Positions 8,018 to 17,418 of a stretch of 64,000 bases of DNA are shown here, one piece after another. The notes beneath the pieces are model-generated. The model did not search any database. It was given only the letters and a program-made list of their open reading frames with translations, and had not been told where the DNA came from. The DNA is from Alkalihalobacillus sp. LMS39 (lineage in GTDB: Bacteria; Bacillota; Bacilli; Bacillales; Bacillaceae_F): NCBI RefSeq assembly GCF_022812285.1, contig NZ_CP093300.1:3286001-3350000 (forward strand), read 5' to 3'. Every line of letters starts with the position of its first letter. The stretch's first letter is position 1. The position numbers and the translations under genes were made by a program.

Positions 8018-8785
8018 TTAACTAATGTCAAATGAAGAAAATCCTGATTCCACAATATCATAAGATATTTCTTCATTTTCATCGTTTCTTAATTCAATAA
8101 TGCAATCAAAATCATCCATTGTAAATTCAGTTTCTCTTACAAAAATATCAGGATGTTCAACTACTTTTACTACAGGATGGTTCATAATATCCTCAACTAA
8201 CAACCGATGTTTCTCTGTTGCTCTCATCGTGGAGACAATTCCATCAATAATGTAAATATGATTTCCGCTTAACTCATCTTCTGCAAGCTGACTTCTTATT
8301 GTTTGCCTTAATAAGGTAGAAGATAAAAACGACCATCGCTTATTAGCACATACACTAGCGGCTACAACCGATTCCGTTTTCCCAACTCGAGGCATCCCAC
8401 GAATGCCAACTAAATAATGTTGGTCCTTTTTAAATAATTCTGCCATAAAGTCAACAAGCAATCCTAATTCGTCGCGAACAAACCGGAACGTTTTTTTATC
8501 GTCTGCATCTCTTTCAATATAACGACCATGACGAATCGCTAAACGGTCACGAACTTTCGGTTCTCGCAATTTTGTTACAGTAATATTATCAATTGTTTCA
8601 AGAATTCCTCTAAATCGTTTGATTTGGTCATCACTGTTGCTCCGAATTAGCATCCCTCTTCGTTTATCCTCTACCCCATTTATTGTAACAATATTAATGG
8701 AGAGCATACCTAGCAATGAAGAAATATCACCAAGTAAGCCTGGTCTGTTTTTATGAATTAAATATTCTAAGTACCATTCTTTCAT
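8018..8785 (-). CDS. ymfK: YmfK-like protein (DUF3388)
   Basis: A 255-residue protein conserved next to ymfJ and ymfM in Bacillus. The N-terminus (about 3-75) looks like an ACT-type domain (LEYLIHKNRPGLLGDISSLL). The rest has a P-loop-like segment, GIRGMPRVGKTES (about 127-139), suggesting nucleotide binding. No experimental function is known to me. It starts a two-gene unit with rodZ, and an 18-bp palindrome lies 43 bp upstream of its start. Confidence 0.88.
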   Translation of the reverse strand: MKEWYLEYLIHKNRPGLLGDISSLLGMLSINIVTINGVEDKRRGMLIRSNSDDQIKRFRGILETIDNITVTKLREPKVRDRLAIRHGRYIERDADDKKTFRFVRDELGLLVDFMAELFKKDQHYLVGIRGMPRVGKTESVVAASVCANKRWSFLSSTLLRQTIRSQLAEDELSGNHIYIIDGIVSTMRATEKHRLLVEDIMNHPVVKVVEHPDIFVRETEFTMDDFDCIIELRNDENEEISYDIVESGFSSFDIS

Positions 8786-8827
8786 TTTTGCCCTCCCCTT
8801 TTGATCATAGTCTCCAAAAGGTAACAG

Positions 8828-8845
8828 ATATTACATATGTAATAT
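8828..8845. promoter_or_regulatory. Perfect 18-bp palindrome upstream of ymfK
   Basis: ATATTACATATGTAATAT is a perfect palindrome. A related arrangement, TACATAAATATGTA followed by ATGTAAG, occurs at 8953-8978, and ATGTAAG also follows this copy at 8851-8857. This is a candidate operator; the protein is unknown. Confidence 0.45.
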
Positions 8846-9036
8846 ACTTTATGTAAGCAAAAGACTATTCAATATATTTTCTTCCATTTTACGCTATTTA
8901 TATATTGATTAAAAGTAATTATTCCTTGTTTCTATATAATTTGACAAACTCCTACATAAATATGTAATGGAATGTAAGAACGTCAAAAAAAATGAAAGTC
9001 TTACATTGTTCGAAAACATGTTATCATTGTGTAAAA

Positions 9037-9062
9037 AAGAGTGTCGTTCAACCGACACTCTT
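9037..9062 (-). terminator. Terminator of the ymfF-ymfH-ymfI-ymfJ operon
   Basis: The arms AAGAGTGTCG and CGACACTCTT are followed on the minus strand by TTTTAC. It lies just past the ymfJ stop. The remaining interval up to ymfK (8846-9036) is very AT-rich and holds no gene I can see. Confidence 0.9.
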
Positions 9063-9070
9063 CTTCATCA

Positions 9071-9325
9071 TTAGTTACCTTCGTTTTGCACAAGCTTTAC
9101 CATCATATTGGCAATTGCGTGTTGTTCTTCTTCTGATGCAACATTCCAAAGTTGAGCTAAGACACGTTCTTGCTCGTTTTTAGGCTCAACTTGTTGCGCC
9201 AAATATTCACCAACTTGATAAGCAACATCATTAATAACATTTTGATTCATTCCCTCTGCTTTCGCTTGGTGAAGTCTATCACCTAAGAAATCTTTCCACT
9301 GCTCCCAGTTATCTAAAACAGACAT
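9071..9325 (-). CDS. ymfJ: YmfJ-like protein (DUF3243)
   Basis: A small, probably soluble, mostly helical protein of 84 residues (MSVLDNWEQWKDFLGDRLHQ...), typical of DUF3243. A good ribosome-binding site (GGAGG) precedes the ATG. It is the last gene of the ymfF-ymfH-ymfI-ymfJ operon, 90 bp after ymfI. Its function is unknown. Confidence 0.9.
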   Translation of the reverse strand: MSVLDNWEQWKDFLGDRLHQAKAEGMNQNVINDVAYQVGEYLAQQVEPKNEQERVLAQLWNVASEEEQHAIANMMVKLVQNEGN

Positions 9326-9415
9326 ATATGTTACCTCCTTAAATTAGACTTCGCTTGTATTTTTCGTTGAAATGGATGAATTTATACTAATGATTTATCA
9401 AACTTATCTAGAAAA

Positions 9416-10141
9416 TTAACAAAACCATCCACCATTTACGGAAATAATTTGACCATGAATATACGAAGCTTTTTCAGAAAGTAAAAATTGAACAACGTCT
9501 GCGACTTCCTCAGGTTTTCCAAGCCTTCCAAGGGGAATGTCTTCTTGCATCAATCTTTTATCTTCATCCGTAAAAAATTGGAGCATTTTCGTTTCAATGG
9601 CACCAGGAGCCACTCCGTTCACACGAATGTTACTTGGAGCTAATTCTTTGGCTAACGCTTTAACAAACGTATTTAGTCCTCCTTTTACAGCCGAATAAAC
9701 AACTTCACAAGAGGCACCAGTTAATCCCCATATAGAAGAGATAACAAGAATGTCTCCTTGTTTTTGTTGTACCATTGGAGGTACAAGTGCTTTTGTTAAT
9801 TGCAGCGGTGATGTTAAATGAAGCTGTACCATTTTTGCAATAACGTCATTGTCCATATCTGTGAATAGTCCAACATAACTTGTGCCGCTATTATGAATGA
9901 TTGTCGATGGAGGCGTGTCTAGTTGGGCCAACAGTGTAGGTACTCCAGATACTTCAGATAAATCAGCCTGCACCATCTTCACTTCCACTCCAAATAACTC
10001 GCAATCCTTTTTTACGGTTCTGGCATTTTCTATGTTATTAAAATAGTGTACATACACATTTTTCCCGCTCGCTGCTGTTTTTTTAGCAACAGCAGCGCCG
10101 ATTTCTCCACTTGCCCCTGTAATGAGAACCCATTCGTTCAA
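9416..10141 (-). CDS. ymfI: Short-chain dehydrogenase/reductase (YmfI)
   Basis: NAD(P)-dependent oxidoreductase resembling 3-oxoacyl-ACP reductase. It has 241 residues. The cofactor loop is TGASGEIGAAV (8-18), the catalytic Tyr-x3-Lys is YSAVKGG (about 150-156), the active Ser lies in ISSIWG, and the C-terminus is SVNGGWFC. It starts 3 bp after ymfH, so it is cotranscribed with the M16 pair, as in B. subtilis. The physiological substrate is not known. Confidence 0.93.
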   Translation of the reverse strand: MNEWVLITGASGEIGAAVAKKTAASGKNVYVHYFNNIENARTVKKDCELFGVEVKMVQADLSEVSGVPTLLAQLDTPPSTIIHNSGTSYVGLFTDMDNDVIAKMVQLHLTSPLQLTKALVPPMVQQKQGDILVISSIWGLTGASCEVVYSAVKGGLNTFVKALAKELAPSNIRVNGVAPGAIETKMLQFFTDEDKRLMQEDIPLGRLGKPEEVADVVQFLLSEKASYIHGQIISVNGGWFC

Positions 10142-10144
10142 CGT

Positions 10145-11446
10145 TTAAGCCTCCGTATATCCTTCAGGTTTGATTTGACATACAGTAAACCTTGAAAATA
10201 CAAAATGGTCCTTCATAATTTCCGTTAATGTTTCCACAGATAATTTTTCTAGCATTGTGACGATATCAAACAAATTCATGTCATTAAATTGATATCTTGT
10301 AAATTGATTAGCGATATATTCCGGTGAATTTAATGACCGTAAAAACGATCCGATTTTCTTTTTACGAACTCGTTCAACTTCCTGTTCATTTAGTGGTGAT
10401 GATACAAAGTCTTTCACCATCGCTTCAAGTCGGTTCGCTAAAGCATCAGGCTTTTTAGAATCTCCTCCAATAATCGTAAATCCAAATCCTAATTCTGCTG
10501 AATGATCGAAGGAAAACGTTTCATCGATTAACCCTTCGTCGTATAACGTTTGGTAATTCGTTGAACTTTGGCCAAACATTAAGTCAAGAAGAATATTAAG
10601 CCCTAATTCACGTTCTAATAAATCATTTCCTTGCCTAGTTGGATGATGCTCTTTAAAGCCGACTAAACATTTCGGTGTTTGTACACTCATTGTAATGACT
10701 TCTTTTTCTTTGGCTACTTCTTCTCGTTCATCATCGAAAAATCGTTTAATTTCTTGTTTTTCTTTAAATTGTTTTTTTGCTTGGTTTTCTTTTACTTGTT
10801 CAATTATTTTCGCTGGTTCAACTGGACCAATGACAAATAAGATCATATTGCTCGGGTGATAAAAGGTTTCATAGCATTGATATAACATATCTTTCGTAAT
10901 TTTAGAAATCGAATCAATTGTACCTGCAATATCAATTTTCACTGGATGTTGGTGAAACATATTCGCAATCGTTCCAAAATACACTCGCCAGTCAGGATTA
11001 TCATCATACATTGTTATTTCTTGACCGATAATCCCTTTTTCTTTTTCCACACTTTCTTCCGTAAAATATGGATGTTGCACAAAATTAAGAAGGGTATCTA
11101 AATTTTGTTCTACATTTGTCGTACTTGAGAATAAATAAGCCGTTCTCGTAAAGCTTGTAAAGGCATTGGCAGAAGCCCCTTGCTTACTAAAATCTTGGAA
11201 TACATCTCCTTGTTCATCTTCGAACATTTTATGCTCTAGAAAATGGGCGATTCCATCAGGAACTTGTACTGGCTCCTGTCCACCGAGTGGAACAAAATGA
11301 TTATCAATGGAACCATATTTAGTCGTAAAAGTAGCATATGTTTTATTAAAATCCTGTTTCGGAAGCACATACACTTGTAAGCCATTTTCTAGTGTTTCAT
11401 GCACGATACTTTCCTGTAATTGGTCAAATTTAATTTCTTTCGCCAT
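10145..11446 (-). CDS. ymfH: M16 family zinc peptidase (YmfH)
   Basis: Metallopeptidase-like protein of the pitrilysin/insulinase family, 433 residues. The inverted zinc motif HFLEH is at 68-72, with downstream acidic residues (KEKGIIGQEITMYDD) typical of the third ligand. It is adjacent to ymfF with no gap between them. Such M16 pairs usually form a complex in which one subunit is catalytic; this is the one with the intact motif. The natural substrate is unknown. Confidence 0.93.
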   Translation of the reverse strand: MAKEIKFDQLQESIVHETLENGLQVYVLPKQDFNKTYATFTTKYGSIDNHFVPLGGQEPVQVPDGIAHFLEHKMFEDEQGDVFQDFSKQGASANAFTSFTRTAYLFSSTTNVEQNLDTLLNFVQHPYFTEESVEKEKGIIGQEITMYDDNPDWRVYFGTIANMFHQHPVKIDIAGTIDSISKITKDMLYQCYETFYHPSNMILFVIGPVEPAKIIEQVKENQAKKQFKEKQEIKRFFDDEREEVAKEKEVITMSVQTPKCLVGFKEHHPTRQGNDLLERELGLNILLDLMFGQSSTNYQTLYDEGLIDETFSFDHSAELGFGFTIIGGDSKKPDALANRLEAMVKDFVSSPLNEQEVERVRKKKIGSFLRSLNSPEYIANQFTRYQFNDMNLFDIVTMLEKLSVETLTEIMKDHFVFSRFTVCQIKPEGYTEA

Positions 11447-12727
11447 TTATGCCTCCTCCTTTCCTTTAAGGAAATAGATCGTATCTAATTCAATCTTTTC
11501 GGCACTTTTTTGGATATCCTCTTTAGTTACTCGATCAATTCCTACTAACCAATCTTCAATCGTACGTCGTTTATTCGCAATGACATTATGATAAAGTAAT
11601 TCAACTAAAGCTCTTGGAACATCTACAGTTTCAAGAATTTGATTTTTTATCATTGCCTTCGTTTGATTAATTTCATCCTCTGAAAAACGGCCTGCTTTCA
11701 TTTCTTCCATTTGTTCTTTAATGATCGACACCGCTTTTTCATAATTGGAAAATTCAATTCCAGACATGACCATAAGGATGCCTTTATGACTTTCATATCG
11801 TGAGGCAGCATAATAAGCAAGGCTTTCTTTTTCTCTCACATTCATAAATAGCTTAGAGTGCGAAAATCCACCATATAAACCATTGCAAACTTGCAGCGCA
11901 AAATAATCATCATCCCCAAATGTTGTATGAGTGCGGAACCCTAAATGTAATTTTCCTTGTTTAACATCTTGTTTATCTAACACTTCTTTTTCTTTTATTT
12001 CATTTTGTTTTTTATCATTTAGTGGAGTCTGAGCTCTTTCTCCTTCTGGCAAGGAAAAATACTGTTTTGTTATATTTTGTACTTGTGTTTCTTCTACATC
12101 ACCAACGACAAATAAATCAATCTTATCTTTATGTAGAAATTCTTGATAATACGAATATAATTGCTCAGCAGTGACTGGTTCTATCGCTTCTTCATTCCCG
12201 TAAACGGAAAGACCAAAAGGTTCGTCTTTGCACATTTCTTCGGTAATCCGTAAGTTGGCATAACGCATTTTATCATCATAAACAGATTGAATTCTTTGTT
12301 TTAACGAGCGTTTTTCATTTTCTACGATCGTATTGTCAAATTGGTCATGCTCTTTCTTCGGATGTAACACAACTTGTGCAAGCAATGCGATCGCTTTTTC
12401 AAAAAGCGGGCTCGTATCCTTTAAAAACTTCTCGTTGGCGACTTCCATCTTAAACATCATAATATGGTTTTCACCTTTTTTTTGTACATCAACAGACAAA
12501 CTAGCACCATATAATTCGTCTAACTCGTTTCGAATTCGTTGTCTAGTTGGGTAATTTTCTGTTCCTGCTTGTAAAACATGCGGCAGTAGCGCCCGCTTTG
12601 TTACCGTTTCCTTTTCAAGTGGTGCTTTGCAAAGTAATACAATTGTGTTTGTTTTATATTTTGTCGTTTTCACAACATGAACATCAATACCTTGAACTGA
12701 CATCGTTTGTTCTTTTAAACTTTGCAT
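11447..12727 (-). CDS. ymfF: M16 family protein lacking the zinc motif (YmfF)
   Basis: A 426-residue pitrilysin-like partner of YmfH. Where the HxxEH motif should be, it reads ELYGASLSVDVQ, so it is probably non-catalytic and helps bind peptide (inferred from paired M16 enzymes). The C-terminal half (FGDDDYFALQVCNGLYGG..SKLFMNVREKESLAYYA) keeps the family signature. I choose ATG at 12727 because AGGAGG lies 6 nt upstream; the ATG two codons earlier overlaps that site. First gene of the operon, with a strong extended -10 promoter. Confidence 0.92.
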   Translation of the reverse strand: MQSLKEQTMSVQGIDVHVVKTTKYKTNTIVLLCKAPLEKETVTKRALLPHVLQAGTENYPTRQRIRNELDELYGASLSVDVQKKGENHIMMFKMEVANEKFLKDTSPLFEKAIALLAQVVLHPKKEHDQFDNTIVENEKRSLKQRIQSVYDDKMRYANLRITEEMCKDEPFGLSVYGNEEAIEPVTAEQLYSYYQEFLHKDKIDLFVVGDVEETQVQNITKQYFSLPEGERAQTPLNDKKQNEIKEKEVLDKQDVKQGKLHLGFRTHTTFGDDDYFALQVCNGLYGGFSHSKLFMNVREKESLAYYAASRYESHKGILMVMSGIEFSNYEKAVSIIKEQMEEMKAGRFSEDEINQTKAMIKNQILETVDVPRALVELLYHNVIANKRRTIEDWLVGIDRVTKEDIQKSAEKIELDTIYFLKGKEEA

Positions 12728-12838
12728 TTCCATCCTCCTTTATAATATCCATCCTATCTTACATACTTTTAACCATTTTTTTAATCAGCATACATCCAGC
12801 TAATACAATAACATAAATTCTATCATGCTAGTTGGATT

Positions 12839-12867
12839 ATTATACCATTTTAATCGAAAATCAACAA
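12839..12867 (-). promoter_or_regulatory. Promoter of the ymfF operon
   Basis: The -35 box TTGTTG (12862-12867), a 17-bp spacer and the -10 box TATAAT (12839-12844), preceded by an extended TG-G, form a strong sigma-A promoter about 110 bp before ymfF. Confidence 0.75.
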
Positions 12868-12956
12868 AAGAATGCAGTTCACTGAAAACACTATTCACGG
12901 ATAACTGTCCGTCCATTCGATCAAGGATAAAATAAATATCTTAATGAGTTACAAAA

Positions 12957-12986
12957 AAGCTGTCGATCGTGATTAATCGACAGCTT
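12957..12986 (-). terminator. Terminator of spoIIIE-ymfC
   Basis: The arms AAGCTGTCGAT and ATCGACAGCTT are followed on the minus strand by TTTTGT. It lies 8 bp past the GntR gene stop. Confidence 0.9.
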
Positions 12987-12993
12987 AGTGTAT

Positions 12994-13716
12994 TTATTCC
13001 TGTGATGATTTTTTTCTTTTGCGAACAACATGAAACTTAAATTTGTCGGCTCGAAAATAGTTTAACGAATATAAAATCGGGCAATCGTGGTCGTCATAAT
13101 GCATTTGCTTTAATAATAAGAGGGACGTACTTGGATCACATTGGAGAATGGTGGATATCTCTTCATGAAAGCCTACAGGTTCAATATGGGTTATTGCATA
13201 ACTAATCGTTCTTCCCTCTTCTTCAAGAATTTCATATATTGATTTAGTCGCATGAACCGAAAAATTAGGCAAGTATGGGGCAGGTGCTCTATCAACACAA
13301 TACGCCACAGGCTCACCATTTGCAGTACGAACTCTTTCCATTGCGATAAGATGATTGAAAGAACATCCTGTAAACTGTAGTGTATCTTCTTCTAATGCTT
13401 CGATTTCGATTGAGGAAAGAAAAATGGTACCGGGCGTTTTATTCCCTTTAACTATCATATCAGTCACACTGTATAGTTCTTCAATCCCCGAACTAAATAG
13501 TGGTTTTGAATGAACAAATGTTCCAACACCATGTCGCTTTACAACGAATCCTTCTTCTTCTAAAAATTGTAACGCTTCCCTTATCGTAGAGCGACTCACC
13601 TCAAGTTGTTTGGCGAGTTCAAACTCTGAAGGAAGCTTATCCCCTTCTTTATATATCCCACTTTCAATGTCCCTCTTTACTCGCTCAATGATTTTATTTC
13701 GTAACGGATGCTCCAT
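12994..13716 (-). CDS. ymfC: GntR/HutC family transcriptional regulator (YmfC-like)
   Basis: About 240 residues. The N-terminal winged HTH (about 5-70) contains [20 protein letters not shown] and [23 protein letters not shown]. The C-terminal UTRA ligand domain (about 85-235) is of HutC type. I use ATG at 13716; GTG codons at 13725 and 13734 are in frame and also possible. It follows the spoIIIE/ftsK stop within a few to about 20 bases, so the two are cotranscribed, as in B. subtilis. Its effector and targets are unknown. Confidence 0.9.
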   Translation of the reverse strand: MEHPLRNKIIERVKRDIESGIYKEGDKLPSEFELAKQLEVSRSTIREALQFLEEEGFVVKRHGVGTFVHSKPLFSSGIEELYSVTDMIVKGNKTPGTIFLSSIEIEALEEDTLQFTGCSFNHLIAMERVRTANGEPVAYCVDRAPAPYLPNFSVHATKSIYEILEEEGRTISYAITHIEPVGFHEEISTILQCDPSTSLLLLKQMHYDDHDCPILYSLNYFRADKFKFHVVRKRKKSSQE

Positions 13717-13737
13717 TTGCCCCACGCTTTCCACTCC

Positions 13738-16113
13738 CTATTGTGATGATGCTTCTTCTTCTTGTTTTGCAACTAACACTTCTCTAGGTTTACTACCTTC
13801 ATATGGACCAACAATCCCTCTTGCTTCCATTTCGTCAATTAGCCTAGCTGCTCGCGTATAGCCAATTCGAAAACGTCGTTGCAGCATCGATACAGATGCT
13901 GTATTCATGTTCATGACTAACTCCACAGCATCGTCATATAGTTCATCTGTGCTTTCGCTCGGAACATGAATTTCTTCCTCTGTCGGTGTCATATCTTCTT
14001 GATATTGTGCTTTTTGTTGTGAAATGACATAATCGACTATTTCCTCTACTTCATCATCAGATAAAAAAGCTCCTTGTACACGCGTTGGCTTTGACGCACC
14101 TACAGGTAAATAAAGCATATCCCCACGACCTAACAATTTCTCAGCACCACCGCCATCTAAAATCGTTCTAGAGTCTGTTTGAGAAGAAACACCAAACGCA
14201 ATTCTTGACGGAATATTTGCTTTAATGACCCCGGTAATAACATCGACAGAAGGCCGTTGTGTTGCAATAATCATATGGATACCTGCCGCTCTGGCCATTT
14301 GAGCCAAACGGGTAATCGAATCTTCCACATCTCCTGATGCAACCATCATCAAATCGGCAAGCTCGTCCACAATAACGACGATAAACGGTAAAGTCGGTTG
14401 CTTTGCCTCACCTTTCTCGTTTTGCTTTACAATTTGTTCATTGTAGCCTTCAATATTTCGCGTTCCACTATGAGAAAACAGCTCATATCTTCTCTCCATT
14501 TCACTCACAACTTTTTTCAATGCTTGTGACGCTTTTTTAGGCTCTGTTACAACAGGGGTTAATAAATGTGGTATACCATTATACATGTTAAGTTCTACCA
14601 TTTTAGGGTCAATCATAATAAGCTTAACTTCATGTGGTTTTGCTTTCAATAAAATACTAGTAATAATCCCGTTAATACAAACACTTTTCCCGCTTCCTGT
14701 TGCTCCAGCGACTAAAAGGTGTGGCATTTTATTTAATGATGCTAATACAGGCTCACCAGATATATCCCGACCTAGAGCTACAGATAGGACATTTGATTCT
14801 GAATGACTTTCAGGGGAATCTAATACTTCCCTTAATGTAACAATAGCAACTTCTTGGTTTGGTACTTCAATTCCAATGGCTGATTTTCCAGGAATCGGTG
14901 CTTCAATTCTAATATCCTTAGCTGCAAGTGCTAATGCTAAGTCATCGGTTAAATTGACTATTTTACTAACCTTTACACCGACATTTGGGTGAACTTCATA
15001 TTTTGTAACCGCAGGTCCTATATGAACTTTTGTCACTTCCGCTTTTACTCCAAAACTATCTAACGTTTGTTTTAATTTTTTGGCATTTTCTCTTGCTAAA
15101 ATATGTTGCCCACCATTGCTTTGCGATTGACTCGGTCTTTTCAACAAGTCGAGTGGTGGCAATGTATAATCTTTATTTTCTATCTCGTTTTGAACTAAAG
15201 GTTGTCCAACTGGAAGAACTTCTGTATCGCCCTCCTGTTGAGCCGTTTCTTTTTTCTGTTCTTGTTCGTCTTGTAACGGTAATGTTAATTGCTCTTGCTT
15301 TTGTTCTTTATACACTTGTGAAGCTGTAAAGTCTCGAATTTCCACTTCTGGTATTTCGGTATCATGTTTACCTGCAGGTGCTTGTTGTTGTTTTAACTCT
15401 GCTTGCTGTTGTCTTTGCTGTTTTAATTGTTCTTTTTCTTTTTTCCGTTGTTCTTTTTGCTCTTGTAATCGTTCCTTTATCTTAGTACTCCAATCTGTTA
15501 TGTCATCCCGTATTCCTGTTATCATCTTATGGAAAAATGCATATGTTTTACTAAACGATTGAGCAAGCACTTCTGATAGCGATTTTCCTGTTATTAATAA
15601 AAAGGCGACAACCATACAAAAAAATGAAATAAGAAAAGTTCCGATTGAGTCAAATAAAAAATGACTTAACGCAAACCCAAGGGCACCAATCATCCCACCA
15701 CCGAAATCATCAATCGGTGCTTCATTATGTAATTGCAACCAATATAAATTCCATGTATTTCGTAACACAGAGCGATCTTGAAACCCTTCTTGACCAGCTA
15801 GATTCTCAAATAGTCGTAAGTGACTAAGTAACAGGAAAGAAAAAATAAATAAATACAACCCAACTAGCCTGCGTGAAACAAATGAGGGGAGTTTACGTTT
15901 TATCATCGTATACAACGCTGTTACAAATACACCAATGGTCATAGCAACATACCATTCTCCTAGAAAAAATCGGAAAAAGAGCACAAATACCTCTCCGACA
16001 CTTCCTAATTTAGCAAACGTAACAATCGATAATACAAGTAAAACAAGTCCGATAATTTCAAATTTCAATTGGACTCTCCAGTCTGTTTTTGTTTTTCGTT
16101 TTCGTTTTGCCAT
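13738..16113 (-). CDS. spoIIIE: DNA translocase SpoIIIE/FtsK
   Basis: Septal DNA pump that moves the chromosome into the forespore and clears trapped DNA at division. It has 791 residues. After a basic start (MAKRKRKTK) come about four to five membrane helices (to about 185), then a Gln/Glu/Lys-rich linker (about 200-320). Walker A is GATGSGKS, and the RecA-like motor contains [11 protein letters not shown]. The C-terminal winged-helix gamma domain ([25 protein letters not shown]) reads the polar DNA signals. The start at 16113 is chosen because AGGTGG lies 5 nt upstream; an in-frame GTG lies three codons earlier. It follows tepA-ylzJ after a terminator. Confidence 0.97.
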   Translation of the reverse strand: MAKRKRKTKTDWRVQLKFEIIGLVLLVLSIVTFAKLGSVGEVFVLFFRFFLGEWYVAMTIGVFVTALYTMIKRKLPSFVSRRLVGLYLFIFSFLLLSHLRLFENLAGQEGFQDRSVLRNTWNLYWLQLHNEAPIDDFGGGMIGALGFALSHFLFDSIGTFLISFFCMVVAFLLITGKSLSEVLAQSFSKTYAFFHKMITGIRDDITDWSTKIKERLQEQKEQRKKEKEQLKQQRQQQAELKQQQAPAGKHDTEIPEVEIRDFTASQVYKEQKQEQLTLPLQDEQEQKKETAQQEGDTEVLPVGQPLVQNEIENKDYTLPPLDLLKRPSQSQSNGGQHILARENAKKLKQTLDSFGVKAEVTKVHIGPAVTKYEVHPNVGVKVSKIVNLTDDLALALAAKDIRIEAPIPGKSAIGIEVPNQEVAIVTLREVLDSPESHSESNVLSVALGRDISGEPVLASLNKMPHLLVAGATGSGKSVCINGIITSILLKAKPHEVKLIMIDPKMVELNMYNGIPHLLTPVVTEPKKASQALKKVVSEMERRYELFSHSGTRNIEGYNEQIVKQNEKGEAKQPTLPFIVVIVDELADLMMVASGDVEDSITRLAQMARAAGIHMIIATQRPSVDVITGVIKANIPSRIAFGVSSQTDSRTILDGGGAEKLLGRGDMLYLPVGASKPTRVQGAFLSDDEVEEIVDYVISQQKAQYQEDMTPTEEEIHVPSESTDELYDDAVELVMNMNTASVSMLQRRFRIGYTRAARLIDEMEARGIVGPYEGSKPREVLVAKQEEEASSQ

Positions 16114-16146
16114 TCGTTCCACCTTCTATATTCCAAATGAAAAGAA

Positions 16147-16171
16147 AAGCAGCCAAATATTGGCTGCTTTA
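16147..16171 (-). terminator. Terminator of tepA-ylzJ
   Basis: The arms AAAGCAGCCAA and TTGGCTGCTTT are followed on the minus strand by TCTTTTC. It lies about 48 bp past the ylzJ stop. Confidence 0.85.
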
Positions 16172-16218
16172 ACCAAATTCTTATTTTATTATATCATACT
16201 CAAAAACAACACTTCATC

Positions 16219-16431
16219 TTAAAATTGGGGTTTTAGCTGAATGAGTCGCCCGGGGGCATAGTTTTCATTTAAGTAATGACTTGGATTACTACTGACCAAA
16301 CGAACCACTTTATATTCTGTTTCATTCGTTTTTTCCACAATTAAAAACCCACCATCAATTTCAATACTTTCCTGCTCTTTCGATTGTTCGTTTGGAAAAA
16401 TCATTTCTTCAGGAAGAATCGTATATAACAT
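16219..16431 (-). CDS. ylzJ: YlzJ-like small protein
   Basis: A 70-residue protein starting [13 protein letters not shown], typical of the YlzJ family that follows tepA in Bacillus. The start overlaps the tepA stop by one base (TAATG), implying translational coupling. Function is unknown. Confidence 0.88.
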   Translation of the reverse strand: MLYTILPEEMIFPNEQSKEQESIEIDGGFLIVEKTNETEYKVVRLVSSNPSHYLNENYAPGRLIQLKPQF

Positions 16432-17198
16432 TATTGCATCATTCCTCCACTTGGTTCGTTTTTACGTTTTTCCTCGACCAATTCATTCAGTTTCTTTAAT
16501 GCTAGGCCAATTCCACCTACTTCGTTAATTAGCCCATATTTCACTGCGTCCGTTCCGACAACATTTGTTCCAATGTCCCTCGTTAAATTTCCCTTTGAAA
16601 ACATAAGCTCCTTAAATTTATCTTCCGTTATCATTGAATGTTTCGTAACAAAGTTAATGACACGGTCTTGCATTTTATCTAAGTATTCAAATGTTTGAGG
16701 GACTCCAATGACAAGTCCTGTTAACCGAACAGGATGAATCGTCATTGTTGCGGTTTCTGCAATATACGAATAATCAGACGCTACAGCAATTGGAACTCCT
16801 ATCGAGTGTCCGCCTCCTAACACAAGTGTTACGGTTGGTTTGGATAAAGAAGCAATCATCTCCGACAAGGCTAATCCAGCCTCAACGTCTCCACCAACTG
16901 TATTCAAAATGACAAGTAACCCTTCGATTTTTTGGTTTTGTTCTGCCGCAACTAGTTGTGGAATGATATGTTCGTATTTCGTCGTTTTATTTTGCGGTGG
17001 AAGCTGCATATGTCCTTCAATTTGACCAATAATCGTTAAACAATGGATATTAGATTGGTTCATATCGGGGACATTTGTTTGTCCAAGTTCTTGTATTTTA
17101 TTTAATATTCCATCCCCTTTGTTATCTGGATTCATTGGTGGTACTTGAGGGGCGGCCGGTTGATTGGGCTGGTTTGGCTGATTTGGCTGTTCATTCAT
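16431..17198 (-). CDS. tepA: ClpP-like serine protease TepA
   Basis: A 255-residue ClpP/crotonase-fold protease reported in B. subtilis to act in protein secretion and signal-peptide degradation. The catalytic Ser is S132 in GGGHSIGVP and the His is H155 in MTIHPVR. The N-terminus has a short tandem repeat (NQP three times, [10 protein letters not shown]) and a Pro-rich stretch before the fold begins near residue 25. The start ATG has GGAGG upstream. It has its own start region after the rnjB terminator and is cotranscribed with ylzJ. Confidence 0.93.
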   Translation of the reverse strand: MNEQPNQPNQPNQPAAPQVPPMNPDNKGDGILNKIQELGQTNVPDMNQSNIHCLTIIGQIEGHMQLPPQNKTTKYEHIIPQLVAAEQNQKIEGLLVILNTVGGDVEAGLALSEMIASLSKPTVTLVLGGGHSIGVPIAVASDYSYIAETATMTIHPVRLTGLVIGVPQTFEYLDKMQDRVINFVTKHSMITEDKFKELMFSKGNLTRDIGTNVVGTDAVKYGLINEVGGIGLALKKLNELVEEKRKNEPSGGMMQ

Positions 17199-17283
17199 CG
17201 TTATTCCTCCTTAGTCGATGCTATTGATAGTATGAACGGGTAGCCGATGTCTCATTCTATAAATTAGCAACGAAACTTTTTTT

Positions 17284-17317
17284 AATAAGCTTTCTAAGCC
17301 TCGCTCCTATACCAAAA
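17284..17317 (-). repeat. Dispersed repeat, copy B
   Basis: Second copy of the element at 2878-2910. It again begins about 30 bp beyond a terminator on the minus strand. No reading frame is preserved between the copies. Confidence 0.55.
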
Positions 17318-17349
17318 TATTTATATGCTTCCTTACATGTCAAAAAAAA

Positions 17350-17391
17350 GGATGTCCAAAAAGAGTTTGTTTTACCCTTTTTTGAACATCC
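17350..17391 (-). terminator. Terminator of rnjB
   Basis: A long stem with arms beginning GGATGTTCAAAAA and ending TTTTTGGACATCC is followed on the minus strand by TTTTTTTT. It lies 27 bp past the rnjB stop. Confidence 0.9.
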
Positions 17392-17418
17392 ATTTTACTA
17401 CATTGACTCGTGTATCGA

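Noticed and set aside
8846-9036. Small RNA gene in the gap between ymfJ and ymfK
   Set aside because: The stretch is AT-rich with scattered promoter-like hexamers, but I find no terminator or stable fold apart from the ymfJ terminator.
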